From the NCBI RefSeq assembly GCF_036226885.1, contig NZ_CP109027.1, positions 4,650,001 through 4,714,000 of the forward strand: DNA of 64,000 nt, given 5' to 3'. Below, piece after piece: positions 48,848 to 58,091 of this stretch. The stretch's first letter is position 1, and every line of letters begins with the position of its first letter. The translations under genes and the position numbers were made by a program. This DNA is from Streptomyces sp. NBC_00663. Its GTDB lineage: Bacteria; Actinomycetota; Actinomycetes; Streptomycetales; Streptomycetaceae. The notes below the pieces were generated by a model that saw only the letters and a list, made by a program, of their open reading frames with translations, was not told the DNA's origin and did not search any database.

Positions 48848-49975
48848 GTGCTCGACCTCGCGGCGCCCAGCGGTCGCCACGCGGCCCGCCGCGCCCACGC
48901 GGCCCCCGAGGAGCCGTCGACGCGCCCCCGGCTCGCCGTCCTGATCCCGGCGCACAACGAGGCCGACCGCATCGGCGCCGCCATCGACGGCCTGCGCGAC
49001 CAGACCCGGCGGCCCGACCTCGTCGTCGTGGTCTGCGACAACTGCACCGACGACACCGCCGAGATCGCAGTCGCGCACGGCGCCCAGGTGTTCCACACCC
49101 AGGGCAACACCCACAAGAAGGCCGGCGCCCTCAACCAGGCCATCGCCTGGATGCTGCCCCACCTCGACGACCGTGACCTGCTGCTGGTCCAGGACGCCGA
49201 CACCGTCCTCGACCCCTCGTTCGCCCAGACCGCCCTCGCCACCTTCAACCGCAAGGTCGGCGCCATCGGCGGGGTCTTCTACGGCGAGGAGGGCGGCGGA
49301 CTCCTCGGTCTGCTCCAGCGCATGGAGTTCCACCGCTACGCCTGGGAACTGGAGCGCACCGGCGGCAAGGCCCAGGTGCTCACCGGCACCGGCACCATGT
49401 TCCGTGCCCGGGTGCTGCGCGAGGTGCGGGCGGCCCGCCGCGCCGGGGTGATCGGCGGCGGCAGCGGCTACTACAGCCTCGCCTCGCTCACCGAGGACGA
49501 CGAGATGACCAAGGCCGTCAAGACCCTCGGCTACCGGGCCATGTCCCCGGCCGGCTGCGCGGTCACCACCGAGGTCATGCCGACGCTGGGCAAGCTCTGG
49601 CACCAGCGGCTGCGCTGGCAGCGCGGCGCCCTGGAGAACCTGCGCGACTACGGCTGGACCAAGGTCACCGCCCGCTACTTCGCCCAGCAGTTCCTGATGG
49701 GCTTCGGCGCGCTGTCGTTCCTCGTCTACCTCGTCTACATGGCCACGTTCACCACGCTGTACGGCTGGCCGGGCTTCTCCCCGTTCTGGACGGGGATCGG
49801 CCTGATCTTCGTCGTCGAGAAGACGGTCTCCGTACGGCGGGCCGGCCCGAGGGCCGTCCTGGTCGCGGCGCTGATGGTTCCGGAGATGCTCTACGACCTC
49901 TTCCAGCACGCCGTCTACTTCACCTCGCTGTGGGGCATGTTGCGCCGCAGCGAGGAGAAGTGGGTCGCCACATGA
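48848..49975 (+). CDS. Family 2 glycosyltransferase, membrane-bound
   Basis: The protein has 375 residues from a GTG at 48848 (SD AGGGGG); a GTG at 48800 would add 16 residues. The GT-A domain shows LAVLIPAHNEADRIGAAIDG, VVCDNCTDDTAEIA, the DxD-type LLLVQDADTVLD and the acceptor-site block LTEDDEMTKAVKTLGYRA, ending in QRLRWQRGALENL, the Q-x2-R-W motif of processive synthases. C-terminal membrane helices (about 275-340) follow. A beta-glycan or polysaccharide synthase role is inferred. A small membrane protein gene follows 21 bp later. Confidence 0.83.
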   Translation: MLDLAAPSGRHAARRAHAAPEEPSTRPRLAVLIPAHNEADRIGAAIDGLRDQTRRPDLVVVVCDNCTDDTAEIAVAHGAQVFHTQGNTHKKAGALNQAIAWMLPHLDDRDLLLVQDADTVLDPSFAQTALATFNRKVGAIGGVFYGEEGGGLLGLLQRMEFHRYAWELERTGGKAQVLTGTGTMFRARVLREVRAARRAGVIGGGSGYYSLASLTEDDEMTKAVKTLGYRAMSPAGCAVTTEVMPTLGKLWHQRLRWQRGALENLRDYGWTKVTARYFAQQFLMGFGALSFLVYLVYMATFTTLYGWPGFSPFWTGIGLIFVVEKTVSVRRAGPRAVLVAALMVPEMLYDLFQHAVYFTSLWGMLRRSEEKWVAT

Positions 49976-49996
49976 TCCCCAACTAGGAGAAGCACG

Positions 49997-50161
49997 ATGT
50001 ACGGACGAGTGATCGGCGCGGGCACCACCGGTGCCGGAGGCGCCACCCTGGCCGCGACCGGCCTGTGGATGAACAGCATGGCCCTGGTCGTCACGGCCAC
50101 CACCCTGGCGGCCGCGGGCGTGGCGCTGTACAAGCTGGCCCCGCGCCCGCGTCGCCGATAG
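49997..50161 (+). CDS. Small membrane protein of 54 residues
   Basis: Short frame with SD AGGAGA upstream of the ATG. The product has a Gly/Ala-rich start (GRVIGAGTTGAGGATLAATG), a hydrophobic helix (MALVVTATTLAAAGVALYKL) and a basic tail PRPRRR. It directly follows the glycosyltransferase and is probably co-transcribed. Function unknown. Confidence 0.65.
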   Translation: MYGRVIGAGTTGAGGATLAATGLWMNSMALVVTATTLAAAGVALYKLAPRPRRR

Positions 50162-50174
50162 TGGCCTTATCGGC

Positions 50175-52013
50175 CTACTGGTCGCTCTGGTCGGGGTCCA
50201 TCCCGGCCAGCACCAGGGGCAGCCGGTCCGCCCCGCCCTCGACGAGGCGGACCGGAACTCCCCAGTCCTGCTGGTGGACATGGCAGGCGGGGTATTCGTT
50301 GGCCGGGTCGTCGTCGCAGGACGCGGCCATCGCGGAGACGTGCAACACGCCCTCCCCTACGGCCGGATCGAGGCGCAGGACGCGGGAGAGGTCGGTGCCC
50401 GCGCCCTCACCCACGCCGTCGAGCAGCAGCTCGGGCGGGGTCGATGAGACCAGCAGCCGGGTGGACGGCCCGTACCGGCTGTCGAGCTTCTGCCCGGCCG
50501 GCGCCTGGAAGACGACGTCCAACCGGAGCTCACCGGGGGCCACTTCGGTGGCCGCGCGCTGGGTGCGATGAGCGACGGAGGCCACCTTCACGGCCTCCTC
50601 CGGCAGCCGCAGCCGGGTCAGCCGGTGCCGGGCGGACTCCACGACCACGATGTCGTCACCGACGAGCACGGCGTCGCTGGGTTCGCGCAGATCGGTGGCG
50701 AGGGTGGTGACCTCGCCGGTCGCCGGGTCGAAGCGGCGCAGGGCGTGGTTGTAGGTGTCGCTGACGGCGACCGAGCCGTCGGGGAGCGCGGTGACGCCCA
50801 GCGGATGCTGGAAGAGGGCCTGTTCGGCGGCGCCGTCGCGGTGGCCGAAGTCGAAGAGGCCGGTTCCCACGGCGGTGTGGACGGTGCCGTCGAGGTCGAC
50901 CCAGCGCAGGGCGGACGTCTCGGAGTCGGCGAGCCACAGCCGGTCCGGGGTGGCGGCGAGCCCGGAGGGCTGGGCGAACCAGGCCTCGGGAGCGGGCCCG
51001 TCGACCAGACCCTCGTTGGTGGTACCGGCGGCGACGGACACCGTGCCGCCGTCCGGGTCGTACGTCCACAGCTGGTGGACGCCGGCCATGGCGATCCACA
51101 CCTTGCCGTTCCACCACGCCACGTCCCAGGGGGAGGACAGGTTCACCTCGCGGGCCGGGCCCGAGGTGGCGTCGCCCTGCATCCACTGATCGCCGGTGCC
51201 GGCGAGCGTCGTCGTCCGGCCCGACTCCGGGTCGTAGCGCCGCAGGGCGTGGTTCACCGTGTCGGCGACCACCACGGAGCCGTCCGGCAGCAGCGCCAGC
51301 CCCTGCGGCTCGTTGAAGGAGGCCGCGTCGGCGGAACCGTCCTCGAAGCCACGCCGCCCGGACCCGATCCGGCGCACGGCCTTCTCCCCGTCCGCCGCCA
51401 GCTCGACGAGCTGATGCCGGGTGGTGTCACTGACGAGGAAGTTCCCGGAGGGCAGCAACACCGCCTTCCCCGGGAACCGCAGCACGGTCGGCTCGGGCTC
51501 CGGCGCCACGTACGGCCCGTCCCCGCGCCGCAGCGTCCCCTTCGCCTCGTGCTCCGCCTCCAGCTCGGTCACCAGCCGCTCGATGGCGTGCACATGCCCC
51601 TCACCGGCGTGCTGCGCGACGACGTACCCCTCCGGGTCGATCACGACGAGCGTCGGCCAGGCCCGCACCGCGTACTGCTTCCAGGTGGCCAGCTCGGGAT
51701 CGTCGAGCACCGGATGCTCCACCCCGTACCGCTCCACGGCGTCCACGACCGCCGCATGCTCGGCCTCGTGCACGAACTTCGGCGAGTGCACCCCGATGAC
51801 GACGACGGTGTCGCGGTGCTTGTGCTCCAGGGCGCGGAGTTCGTCGAGGACATGGAGGCAGTTGATGCAACAGAACGTCCAGAAATCGAGAATGACGATG
51901 CGTCCCCGCAGGTCGGCGAGGCTGTACTGCTTCTCGCCGGTGTTCAGCCAGCCGCCCTTGCCGACCAGCTCGGGGGCCCGGACACGTACGCGGCGGGGTG
52001 CGGAGTCGCTCAT
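50175..52013 (-). CDS. Thioredoxin-NHL repeat protein (NHLRC2-like)
   Basis: A 612-residue cytoplasmic protein. Residues about 10-165 are a thioredoxin-like domain with LRGRIVILDFWTFCCINCLH, whose CINC is the redox CxxC. Residues about 185-480 are NHL beta-propeller repeats (LPSGNFLVSDTTRHQLVELA; LLPDGSVVVADTVNHALRRY; LPDGSVAVSDTYNHALRRFD). A C-terminal domain (about 500-600) follows. This three-part layout matches NHLRC2-like proteins conserved from bacteria to man. The exact reaction is unknown. Confidence 0.87.
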   Translation of the reverse strand: MSDSAPRRVRVRAPELVGKGGWLNTGEKQYSLADLRGRIVILDFWTFCCINCLHVLDELRALEHKHRDTVVVIGVHSPKFVHEAEHAAVVDAVERYGVEHPVLDDPELATWKQYAVRAWPTLVVIDPEGYVVAQHAGEGHVHAIERLVTELEAEHEAKGTLRRGDGPYVAPEPEPTVLRFPGKAVLLPSGNFLVSDTTRHQLVELAADGEKAVRRIGSGRRGFEDGSADAASFNEPQGLALLPDGSVVVADTVNHALRRYDPESGRTTTLAGTGDQWMQGDATSGPAREVNLSSPWDVAWWNGKVWIAMAGVHQLWTYDPDGGTVSVAAGTTNEGLVDGPAPEAWFAQPSGLAATPDRLWLADSETSALRWVDLDGTVHTAVGTGLFDFGHRDGAAEQALFQHPLGVTALPDGSVAVSDTYNHALRRFDPATGEVTTLATDLREPSDAVLVGDDIVVVESARHRLTRLRLPEEAVKVASVAHRTQRAATEVAPGELRLDVVFQAPAGQKLDSRYGPSTRLLVSSTPPELLLDGVGEGAGTDLSRVLRLDPAVGEGVLHVSAMAASCDDDPANEYPACHVHQQDWGVPVRLVEGGADRLPLVLAGMDPDQSDQ

Positions 52014-52042
52014 GGATCAAGGGTGCCACCCGGCACCGACAG

Positions 52043-52429
52043 TCAGCTCAGCGCATGCCCGGTCGTCGCGTCCACATGGTCCGGTACCTCGTCGTGGCGG
52101 TCGCCGACCGTGAGGGTGCCGGTGGGTTCGAGGAGGAGGATGGCGGTGGGGGTGGGGGCGTAGGGCTTGTGTTCGATGCCGCGGGGGACGGTGAAGACCG
52201 AGCCCTTCGGGAGGGTCACCGTGCGTTCGCCCGTCGACTCCCGCAGGGAGATGTGCAGTTCGCCCTCCAGGACCAGGAAGAACTCGTCGGTGTGGTCGTG
52301 GACGTGCCAGACGTGGTCGCCCTCGACCTTGGCGATGCGGACGTCGTAGTCGTTGACGGCGGTGACGATGCGGGGGCTCCACTGCTCGGTGAAGGAGGCG
52401 AGGGCGGCGGAGAGCGCGATGGGTTCCAT
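52043..52429 (-). CDS. Small cupin protein
   Basis: A 128-residue monocupin with the metal motif VWHVHDHTDEFFLVLEGEL (His-x-His-x3-Glu) and PRGIEHKPYAP (final His). It is generic; no pathway context. It is divergent from an AraC-type regulator. Unrelated in sequence to the cupin of the biosynthetic operon. Confidence 0.8.
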   Translation of the reverse strand: MEPIALSAALASFTEQWSPRIVTAVNDYDVRIAKVEGDHVWHVHDHTDEFFLVLEGELHISLRESTGERTVTLPKGSVFTVPRGIEHKPYAPTPTAILLLEPTGTLTVGDRHDEVPDHVDATTGHALS

Positions 52430-52481
52430 GAGGTCATCGTGCGGGGTGCCGCAGGCGGTTCACGAGTGCTAGGAATTGCGT

Positions 52482-53510
52482 ATGCCGCAAGGATCCTCTC
52501 AGCCGCCTCAGCCGCCGCACCCGCGTGTCCCGCCCCCGCACCGGGTCGCCGTGATCGTCGACGAGGGCACCAACCCGTTCGAAGTCGGCGTCGCCACCGA
52601 GCTGTTCGGGCTGCCGCGGCCCGAGCTGGGGCGGCCCGGGCCGCTGTACGAGGTGACGCTGTGCACGCCCACGCGCGCGGTGGACATGAACCACGGCTTC
52701 TTCGCGATGACCGGCACGGCCGGTCTGGACGCCGTGGACGGCGCCGACACCCTCGTCGTCCCGGGCCGCCCCGACAACGTCGTACCGCGCAGCGCCGAGG
52801 TCCTGGACGCCGTCCGCCGCACCCACGCGCGCGGGGCACGCGTCATGAGCTTCTGCACGGGAAGCTTCGCCCTCGCCGAGGCCGGGCTGCTCGACGGGCG
52901 CCGGGCCACCACGCACTGGATGTGGGCCGAGACGTTCCGCGCCCTGCATCCGCGCGTACGCCTTGAGCCCGACGTGCTCTTCGTGGACGAGGGCGAGATC
53001 CTCACCGCCGCCGGCAGCGCCGCCGCTCTCGACCTCGGCCTGTACGTCATCCGGCGCGACCATGGCGCCGAGGTGGCCAACGCCGTGTCCCGGCGCCTCG
53101 TCTTCGCCGCCCACCGCGACGGCGGGCAACGCCAGTTCGTGGAGCGGCCGATCCCGGAGGTGGCCGACGAGTCGCTGGGGCCGCTGCTGGCGTGGGCGCA
53201 GGAGCGGTTGGGCGAGCCGCTGACCGTGGCAGGCCTCGCGGCCCGCGCGGCCGTCTCGCCCGCCACCCTGCACCGCCGGTTCCGGGCCCAGCTGGGGACG
53301 ACGCCACTCGCCTGGCTGACCGGGGAACGGGTGGCGCTGGCCTGCCGGCTGATCGAGCGGGGCGAGGAACGGCTCGACGTGGTGGCCGCGCGGAGCGGAC
53401 TCGGCACCGCCGCGAACCTCCGCGCGCGCGTGCGGCGCGAGACCGGCCTCAGCCCGTCGGCCTACCGGCGGCGTTTCGGACCGGCTGCCGGGGAACCGGT
53501 CATGGCATGA
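52482..53510 (+). CDS. GATase-1-like AraC-family transcriptional regulator
   Basis: A 342-residue regulator. The N-terminal DJ-1/PfpI-like domain (VAVIVDEGTNPFEVGVATEL, RVMSFCTGSFALAEAGLLDG with the nucleophile-elbow Cys, ATTHWMWAE) is followed by an AraC DNA-binding domain (about 245-335: LTVAGLAARAAVSPATLHRR, LDVVAARSGLGTAANLRARV). The ATG at 52482 has AGGA at 7 nt. The stop overlaps the next gene (ATGA). Ligand unknown. Confidence 0.87.
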   Translation: MPQGSSQPPQPPHPRVPPPHRVAVIVDEGTNPFEVGVATELFGLPRPELGRPGPLYEVTLCTPTRAVDMNHGFFAMTGTAGLDAVDGADTLVVPGRPDNVVPRSAEVLDAVRRTHARGARVMSFCTGSFALAEAGLLDGRRATTHWMWAETFRALHPRVRLEPDVLFVDEGEILTAAGSAAALDLGLYVIRRDHGAEVANAVSRRLVFAAHRDGGQRQFVERPIPEVADESLGPLLAWAQERLGEPLTVAGLAARAAVSPATLHRRFRAQLGTTPLAWLTGERVALACRLIERGEERLDVVAARSGLGTAANLRARVRRETGLSPSAYRRRFGPAAGEPVMA

Positions 53511-54004
53511 GATTCCTCGTACGCGACCGGCTGCTCGGCTTCGGCGACGACTACTGGATCGAGGACGACCAGGGCAACAAGGTCTTCCTCGTCGACGGCA
53601 AGGCCATGCGGCTGCGGGACACCTTCGAGCTGAAGGACACGCGCGGGCGCGTCCTCATCGACATCCGCCAGAAGATGTTCGCGCTGCGCGACACGATGGT
53701 GATCGAGCGGGACGGCGAGCCCCTGGCGCGCATCAAGCGCAAACGCCTGTCCCTGCTCCGCAACCACTACCGCGTGTCCCTCGCCGACGGCAGCACCGAA
53801 CTCGACGTCAGCGGCAAGATCCTCGACCGGGAGTTCGCCATCGAGTACGACGACGAGCTCCTCGCCGTCGTCTCGCGCCGCTGGCTGCACGTCCGGGAGA
53901 CGTACGGCGTGGACGTCGTGCGTGAGGACGCGGACCCGGCGCTGCTGATCGCGGTGGCGGTGTGCGTGATCCACCTGGCGGAGAAGGAACGCGAGGAGGA
54001 CTGA
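53507..54004 (+). CDS. LURP-one-related protein
   Basis: A 165-residue Tubby-like/LURP-one protein: MRFLVRDRLLGFGDDYWIED, NKVFLVDGKAMRLRDTFELK, GRVLIDIRQKMFALRDTMVI, then FAIEYDDELLAVVSRRWLHV. The fold is a 12-stranded barrel around a helix; the function is unknown, with membrane or phospholipid links in relatives. Translationally coupled to the AraC-type regulator by an ATGA overlap. Confidence 0.82.
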   Translation: MRFLVRDRLLGFGDDYWIEDDQGNKVFLVDGKAMRLRDTFELKDTRGRVLIDIRQKMFALRDTMVIERDGEPLARIKRKRLSLLRNHYRVSLADGSTELDVSGKILDREFAIEYDDELLAVVSRRWLHVRETYGVDVVREDADPALLIAVAVCVIHLAEKEREED

Positions 54005-54011
54005 GCGCAGG

Positions 54012-54815
54012 CTAGGAGGCCGGCCGGCGTGGGGTCTCCAGGCCCAGCATGCGGTCCTTGAGCGCGGGGAACTGCTCGCGGGTCGCCGCGACCTTCCCGG
54101 GGTCGAGCTCGACCGTGAGGATCTCCTCGCCGGCCCCCGCCTCCGCCAGCACCTCTCCCCAGGGGTCGACCACGATCGAGTGACCGGCCTGCGGAACTCC
54201 CGCGTGGGTCCCGGCCGTTCCACACGCGAGCACGAACGCCTGGTTCTCCACCGCCCGCGCCTGAGCCAGCAGCGTCCAGTGCCCCCGGCGGCGCTCAGGC
54301 CAGCCCGCGGGGACGACCAGGGTCTCGGCGCCGGCGTCGACGAGGCCGCGGAACAGTTCGGGGAAACGGAGGTCGTAGCAGGTGCCCAGACCGAGGGTGG
54401 TCTCGGGCAGACGGACCGTCACCAGCTCCTGGCCCGCGCCCATCAGCACGGCCTCGCCCTTGTCGAAGCCGAAGCGATGGATCTTGCGGTAGGCGGCGAT
54501 CAGATCACCGGAGGCGGAGAAGACGAGAGAGGTGTTGTAGAGCGTCCCGTCGTCGGCGCGCTCGGGGATCGAGCCCGCGTGCAGCCACACGCCCGCGTCG
54601 CTCGCGGCCTTCGCCATCGCCTCGTGCGTCGGCCCGTCCAGCGGTTCCGCGTTGCTGTCGAACCCCTCGTAGGCGAAGGCGCCCGTGGTCCACAGCTCGG
54701 GGAGGACGACGAGATCGGCGCCCGCCTGTTCCCGTACCAGGGAGGCCACCCGCAGCCGACGTGACTCGACCGATTCGTCCTCGTTCACGTCGATCTGGAT
54801 CAGAGAGGCGCGCAC
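54012..54815 (-). CDS. Carbon-nitrogen hydrolase (nitrilase superfamily)
   Basis: The protein has 267 residues from a GTG at 54815, which gives the typical N-terminus RASLIQIDVNEDE. The catalytic triad is visible: Glu in ADLVVLPELWTTGAF, Lys in YRKIHRFGF and Cys in GLGTCYDLRFPELFR. Family members hydrolyse linear amides such as omega-amides or N-carbamoyl compounds. The DAG-rich GWPERRRGHWTLLAQARAVE segment is family standard. Substrate not predictable. Confidence 0.87.
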   Translation of the reverse strand: MRASLIQIDVNEDESVESRRLRVASLVREQAGADLVVLPELWTTGAFAYEGFDSNAEPLDGPTHEAMAKAASDAGVWLHAGSIPERADDGTLYNTSLVFSASGDLIAAYRKIHRFGFDKGEAVLMGAGQELVTVRLPETTLGLGTCYDLRFPELFRGLVDAGAETLVVPAGWPERRRGHWTLLAQARAVENQAFVLACGTAGTHAGVPQAGHSIVVDPWGEVLAEAGAGEEILTVELDPGKVAATREQFPALKDRMLGLETPRRPAS

Positions 54816-54997
54816 ACTACCACCGTCCTGGCATTCGAGCCGTTCACACGGGCCTACGATCGTCACACGAAAGCACTGCCGGGGTGCCTCACAGCAGCGT
54901 AACTTAGCGTTCCAACACACCCGCTCAGTGCAGCCACCTCCCGCTGGCAACGCCGCCACCACCTGCCCGTGTACCGACCGCCGAGGGGTCCCGTTCC

Positions 54998-55822
54998 GTG
55001 AGTCTGCATCCCACCCTCCAGCCCTACGCCGACGCCTGGACCCACTCCATCGAAGCGATATCCGAGCTGGTGACCCCGCTCGTGGAAGGAGAGTGGAACC
55101 GGCGTACGCCGTGCCCGGGCTGGTCGGTCCGTGACGTGGTCTCCCATGTCATCGGTCTGGACTGCGAGATGCTCGGCGACCCGCGCCCGATCCACACGCT
55201 CCCGCGCGACCTGTACCACGTGACGAACGAACAGCAGCGGTACACGGAGATGCAGGTCGACGTCCGCCGTCATCACACGGCGCCGGAGATGACGTCCGAG
55301 CTGGAGTACGTGATCATCCGCCGCAACCGGCAGCTGCGCAACGAGTCGCGTGAGCCGGGCTCGAAGGTGCGCGGCCCCTACGGCAGCGAACTGACGCTCG
55401 AGGAGTCCATGCGTCGGCACGCCTTCGACGTCTGGGTCCATGAGCAGGATCTGCGCGCCGCCCTCGGCCGCCCGGGCAATCTGGACTCGCCCGGCGCGCA
55501 CATCGCCCGGGACTACCTGCTCGCCGAGCTGCCCGCCGTGGTCGCGGAGAAGGCCGACGCCCCGCGCAGTTCGGCCGTCGTCATCGACGTCCACGGCCCC
55601 ATCGAGTTCCTGCGCACGATCCGCGTCGACATCCAGGGCCGCGGCACCCTCGAAACGGCCCCCGCTCTCGGCCCCGCCGCCACCCTCACCCTCGACTGGG
55701 AGACCTACGTCCGTCTGGCCTGCGGCCGGGTGACCCTGGACGCGGTGGCGGACCGGGTGAAGGCCGAGGGCGAGCCGCAGCTGACGGCGGCGATACTGAG
55801 GAACTTCACGGTGACGCCGTAA
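54998..55822 (+). CDS. Maleylpyruvate-isomerase-family mycothiol-dependent enzyme
   Basis: The protein has 274 residues (GTG start). The N-terminal DinB-like domain has EWNRRTPCPGWSVRDVVSHV, with the His of the metal site, and MRRHAFDVWVHEQDLRAALG; the C-terminal alpha/beta domain is the actinobacterial MDMPI_C type. Such enzymes use mycothiol as cofactor for isomerisation or detoxification. Substrate unknown. It is divergent from the nitrilase-like gene. Confidence 0.82.
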   Translation: MSLHPTLQPYADAWTHSIEAISELVTPLVEGEWNRRTPCPGWSVRDVVSHVIGLDCEMLGDPRPIHTLPRDLYHVTNEQQRYTEMQVDVRRHHTAPEMTSELEYVIIRRNRQLRNESREPGSKVRGPYGSELTLEESMRRHAFDVWVHEQDLRAALGRPGNLDSPGAHIARDYLLAELPAVVAEKADAPRSSAVVIDVHGPIEFLRTIRVDIQGRGTLETAPALGPAATLTLDWETYVRLACGRVTLDAVADRVKAEGEPQLTAAILRNFTVTP

Positions 55823-55875
55823 CGGCACCTCTTCAGCCGACCGGGTCGGCGGTGGGTGGGCAAAGGCCGGGGGGT

Positions 55876-55894
55876 CTGGGGGCGGAGCCCCCAG
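55876..55894. terminator. CTGGGGGC-GGA-GCCCCCAG hairpin, bidirectional
   Basis: Perfect 8-bp stem with a 3-nt loop between two convergent genes. This GGGGGCGGAGCCCCC unit is a frequent Streptomyces intergenic repeat that commonly ends genes. Confidence 0.65.
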
Positions 55895-55919
55895 GGCCGC
55901 CCACACCGACGCGCCCCGC

Positions 55920-57215
55920 TCACGCGGGAACGTGCACTGTCTCCACCCGGCTCGCGACAAGCCGCTCCCGCTCCCTGCGGATCGCCCGCTTCCGCAGCCG
56001 CAGGATCTGGCTGACCCCCACCGCCTGAAGCACGAACACCACGGAGAACGCGATCCGGTAGTTGTCCCCCGTCGCGTCCAGCAGCACGCCCACCGCGAAC
56101 AGTGTCGTCATCGAGGCGACGAACCCGCCCATGTTGGTGATCCCGGACGCCGTGCCCTGCCGCTCCGGCGGGTTCGCCGGGCGCGCGAAGTCGAAGCCCA
56201 GCATCGAGGCCGGCCCACAGGCTCCGAGCACCGCGCACAGCACCACCAGCAGCCACATCGGCGCGTGTGCGCCGGGGTAGGCCAAGGTCACCGCCCACAC
56301 CAGCCCCGTCGCGCCCACGGTGCCGAGCGCCAACGGCAGCCGCGCCTCGTGGTGCCGGGCGACGACCTGGCCGTAGACGAGCCCGACGAGCATGTTGGAC
56401 AGCACGACCAGGGTCAGCAGCTCGCCCGCGGTCGCCCGGGACAGCCCCTGTGCCTCGACGAGGAAGGGCAGGCCCCACAGCAGCAGGAACACCATCGCCG
56501 GGAACTGGGTCGTGAAGTGCACCCACAGCCCGAGACGGGTCCCCGGCTCCCGCCAGGACGCGGCGATCTGGCGTCGTACGTAGGCCGCGCCCTGGTGGGG
56601 AAGCGGCTCGGGCTCGTAGCCCTCGGGGTGGTCCTTGAGGAAGAGGAGCAGCAGCACCAGCACCACCACGCCCGCGAGCGCACTGCCCGCGAAGGCGGCC
56701 GTCCAGCCGACGCCGTGCAGCAGCCGGGCCAGCACGAGGGTGGAGACGAGGTTGCCGGCCATGCCCGCGAGGCCGGCGAGCTGGGCGACCATCGGGCCGC
56801 GCCGGGCGGGGAACCAGCGGCCGCCGAGCCGCAGCACACTGATGAACGTCATCGCGTCACCGCAGCCGAGCAGCGCGCGAGAGGCGAGGGCCATGCCGTA
56901 CGAGGGGGAGAAGGCGAAGCCGAGCTGTCCCGCCGTGAAGAGCACGACCCCGATGGTCAGCACCTTCTTGGTGCCGAGCCGGTCGACAAGGAGGCCGACG
57001 GGTATCTGCATGCCCGCGTAGACCAGCAGCTGGAGGATGGAGAAGGTGGACAGCGCGGAGGCGTTCACCTGGAAGCGGTCGGCGGCGTCGAGGCCGGCCA
57101 CCCCCAGCGACGTACGGAAGATGACGGCGACGAAGTAGACGGAGACGCCGATGCCCCAGACCGCCATGGCACGCCGGCCGCCGGGCGGATCGGCGGGCAG
57201 GGCCTGGGACCTCAT
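55920..57215 (-). CDS. MFS transporter (organic-anion type)
   Basis: A 431-residue transporter with 12 hydrophobic helices and MFS motifs (QIPVGLLVDRLGTKKVLTIG after helix 2). An RQIAASWREPGTRLGLWVHF central loop precedes the C-half. Its ATG overlaps the TGA of the GntR gene, so the two are one operon and the regulator probably senses the transported compound or a metabolite of it. Substrate not predictable. Confidence 0.85.
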   Translation of the reverse strand: MRSQALPADPPGGRRAMAVWGIGVSVYFVAVIFRTSLGVAGLDAADRFQVNASALSTFSILQLLVYAGMQIPVGLLVDRLGTKKVLTIGVVLFTAGQLGFAFSPSYGMALASRALLGCGDAMTFISVLRLGGRWFPARRGPMVAQLAGLAGMAGNLVSTLVLARLLHGVGWTAAFAGSALAGVVVLVLLLLFLKDHPEGYEPEPLPHQGAAYVRRQIAASWREPGTRLGLWVHFTTQFPAMVFLLLWGLPFLVEAQGLSRATAGELLTLVVLSNMLVGLVYGQVVARHHEARLPLALGTVGATGLVWAVTLAYPGAHAPMWLLVVLCAVLGACGPASMLGFDFARPANPPERQGTASGITNMGGFVASMTTLFAVGVLLDATGDNYRIAFSVVFVLQAVGVSQILRLRKRAIRRERERLVASRVETVHVPA

Positions 57216-57907
57216 CGGACCTCACCCCGCGCGAGGTGCGAGAACCACTCCACGTGCCCGTGGATCAGTCCGACGACCGCCTCCGCGTCGCCGGAGCGCA
57301 GCGCGTCGAGGATCTGCTCGTGCTCGGCGAGGGTCTTGGTGATGCGGTCGGGGTGGGCGTGCATGACCGCGACACCCATCCTCAGCTGCCGGTCGCGGAG
57401 CTGGTCGTAGAGGCGGGAGAGGATCTCGTTGCCGCCGCTGCGGACGATCTCGGCGTGGAAGCAGCGGTCGGTGACGGCGGCGCCGGCGAGATCCCCCGCG
57501 GCGGCCTGCTCCTTCTGCCGCGCGAGCAGCTCCTCCAGGCGCGCGATGAGCTGCGGGGACGCCGGTACGGCCTTCCGTGCGGCGTGTTCCTCGACCAGCT
57601 GGCGGGTCTCGACCACGTCCGCGATCTCCTGCGCGGAGACCGGCAGGACCAGTGCGCCCTTCTTCGGGTAGAGCTTGATCAGGCCTTCCACCTGCAACCG
57701 CAGCAGCGCCTCCCGCACCGGGGTCCGCGACACCCCGACGGCCTCGGCGAGCTCGCCCTCGGTGAGGAGCGTGCCCCCTTCGTAGCGGCGCTCCAGGACG
57801 CCCTGCTTGACGTGGTCGTAGACCCGGTCGGCGGCGGGCGGCTGCTTGGCGGAGGTGGGGCTGGGGGCGTCGGCGGGGGCGGTGGCGGCGGGCGGGGCGG
57901 AAGGCAT
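57212..57907 (-). CDS. GntR (FadR-subfamily) transcriptional regulator
   Basis: A 231-residue regulator with a wHTH of GntR type (residues about 30-95: AADRVYDHVKQGVLERRYEG, TEGELAEAVGVSRTPVREAL, LLRLQVEGLIKLYPKKGALV) and an all-helical FCD effector domain with metal-site His residues (CFHAEIV; HEQILDAL; HVEWFSHL). The ATG at 57907 is used. It overlaps the MFS gene by 4 nt and likely controls it. Confidence 0.88.
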   Translation of the reverse strand: MPSAPPAATAPADAPSPTSAKQPPAADRVYDHVKQGVLERRYEGGTLLTEGELAEAVGVSRTPVREALLRLQVEGLIKLYPKKGALVLPVSAQEIADVVETRQLVEEHAARKAVPASPQLIARLEELLARQKEQAAAGDLAGAAVTDRCFHAEIVRSGGNEILSRLYDQLRDRQLRMGVAVMHAHPDRITKTLAEHEQILDALRSGDAEAVVGLIHGHVEWFSHLARGEVR

Positions 57908-58091
57908 GCGCACAGCATAGATACAACACGTACGCATAAGAGATCCGTTCCACCATGCGGACCGCGACATTCGCCCCAGCGGCCGCACAACCTTCTGTGC
58001 TACTTACGTGTCACACACATGCGGCCCCTTCATCTTTCCCCTCCAACTCGGCCGCATACCAGGCGAATTCGACGTATTCGGGGTATTTCAG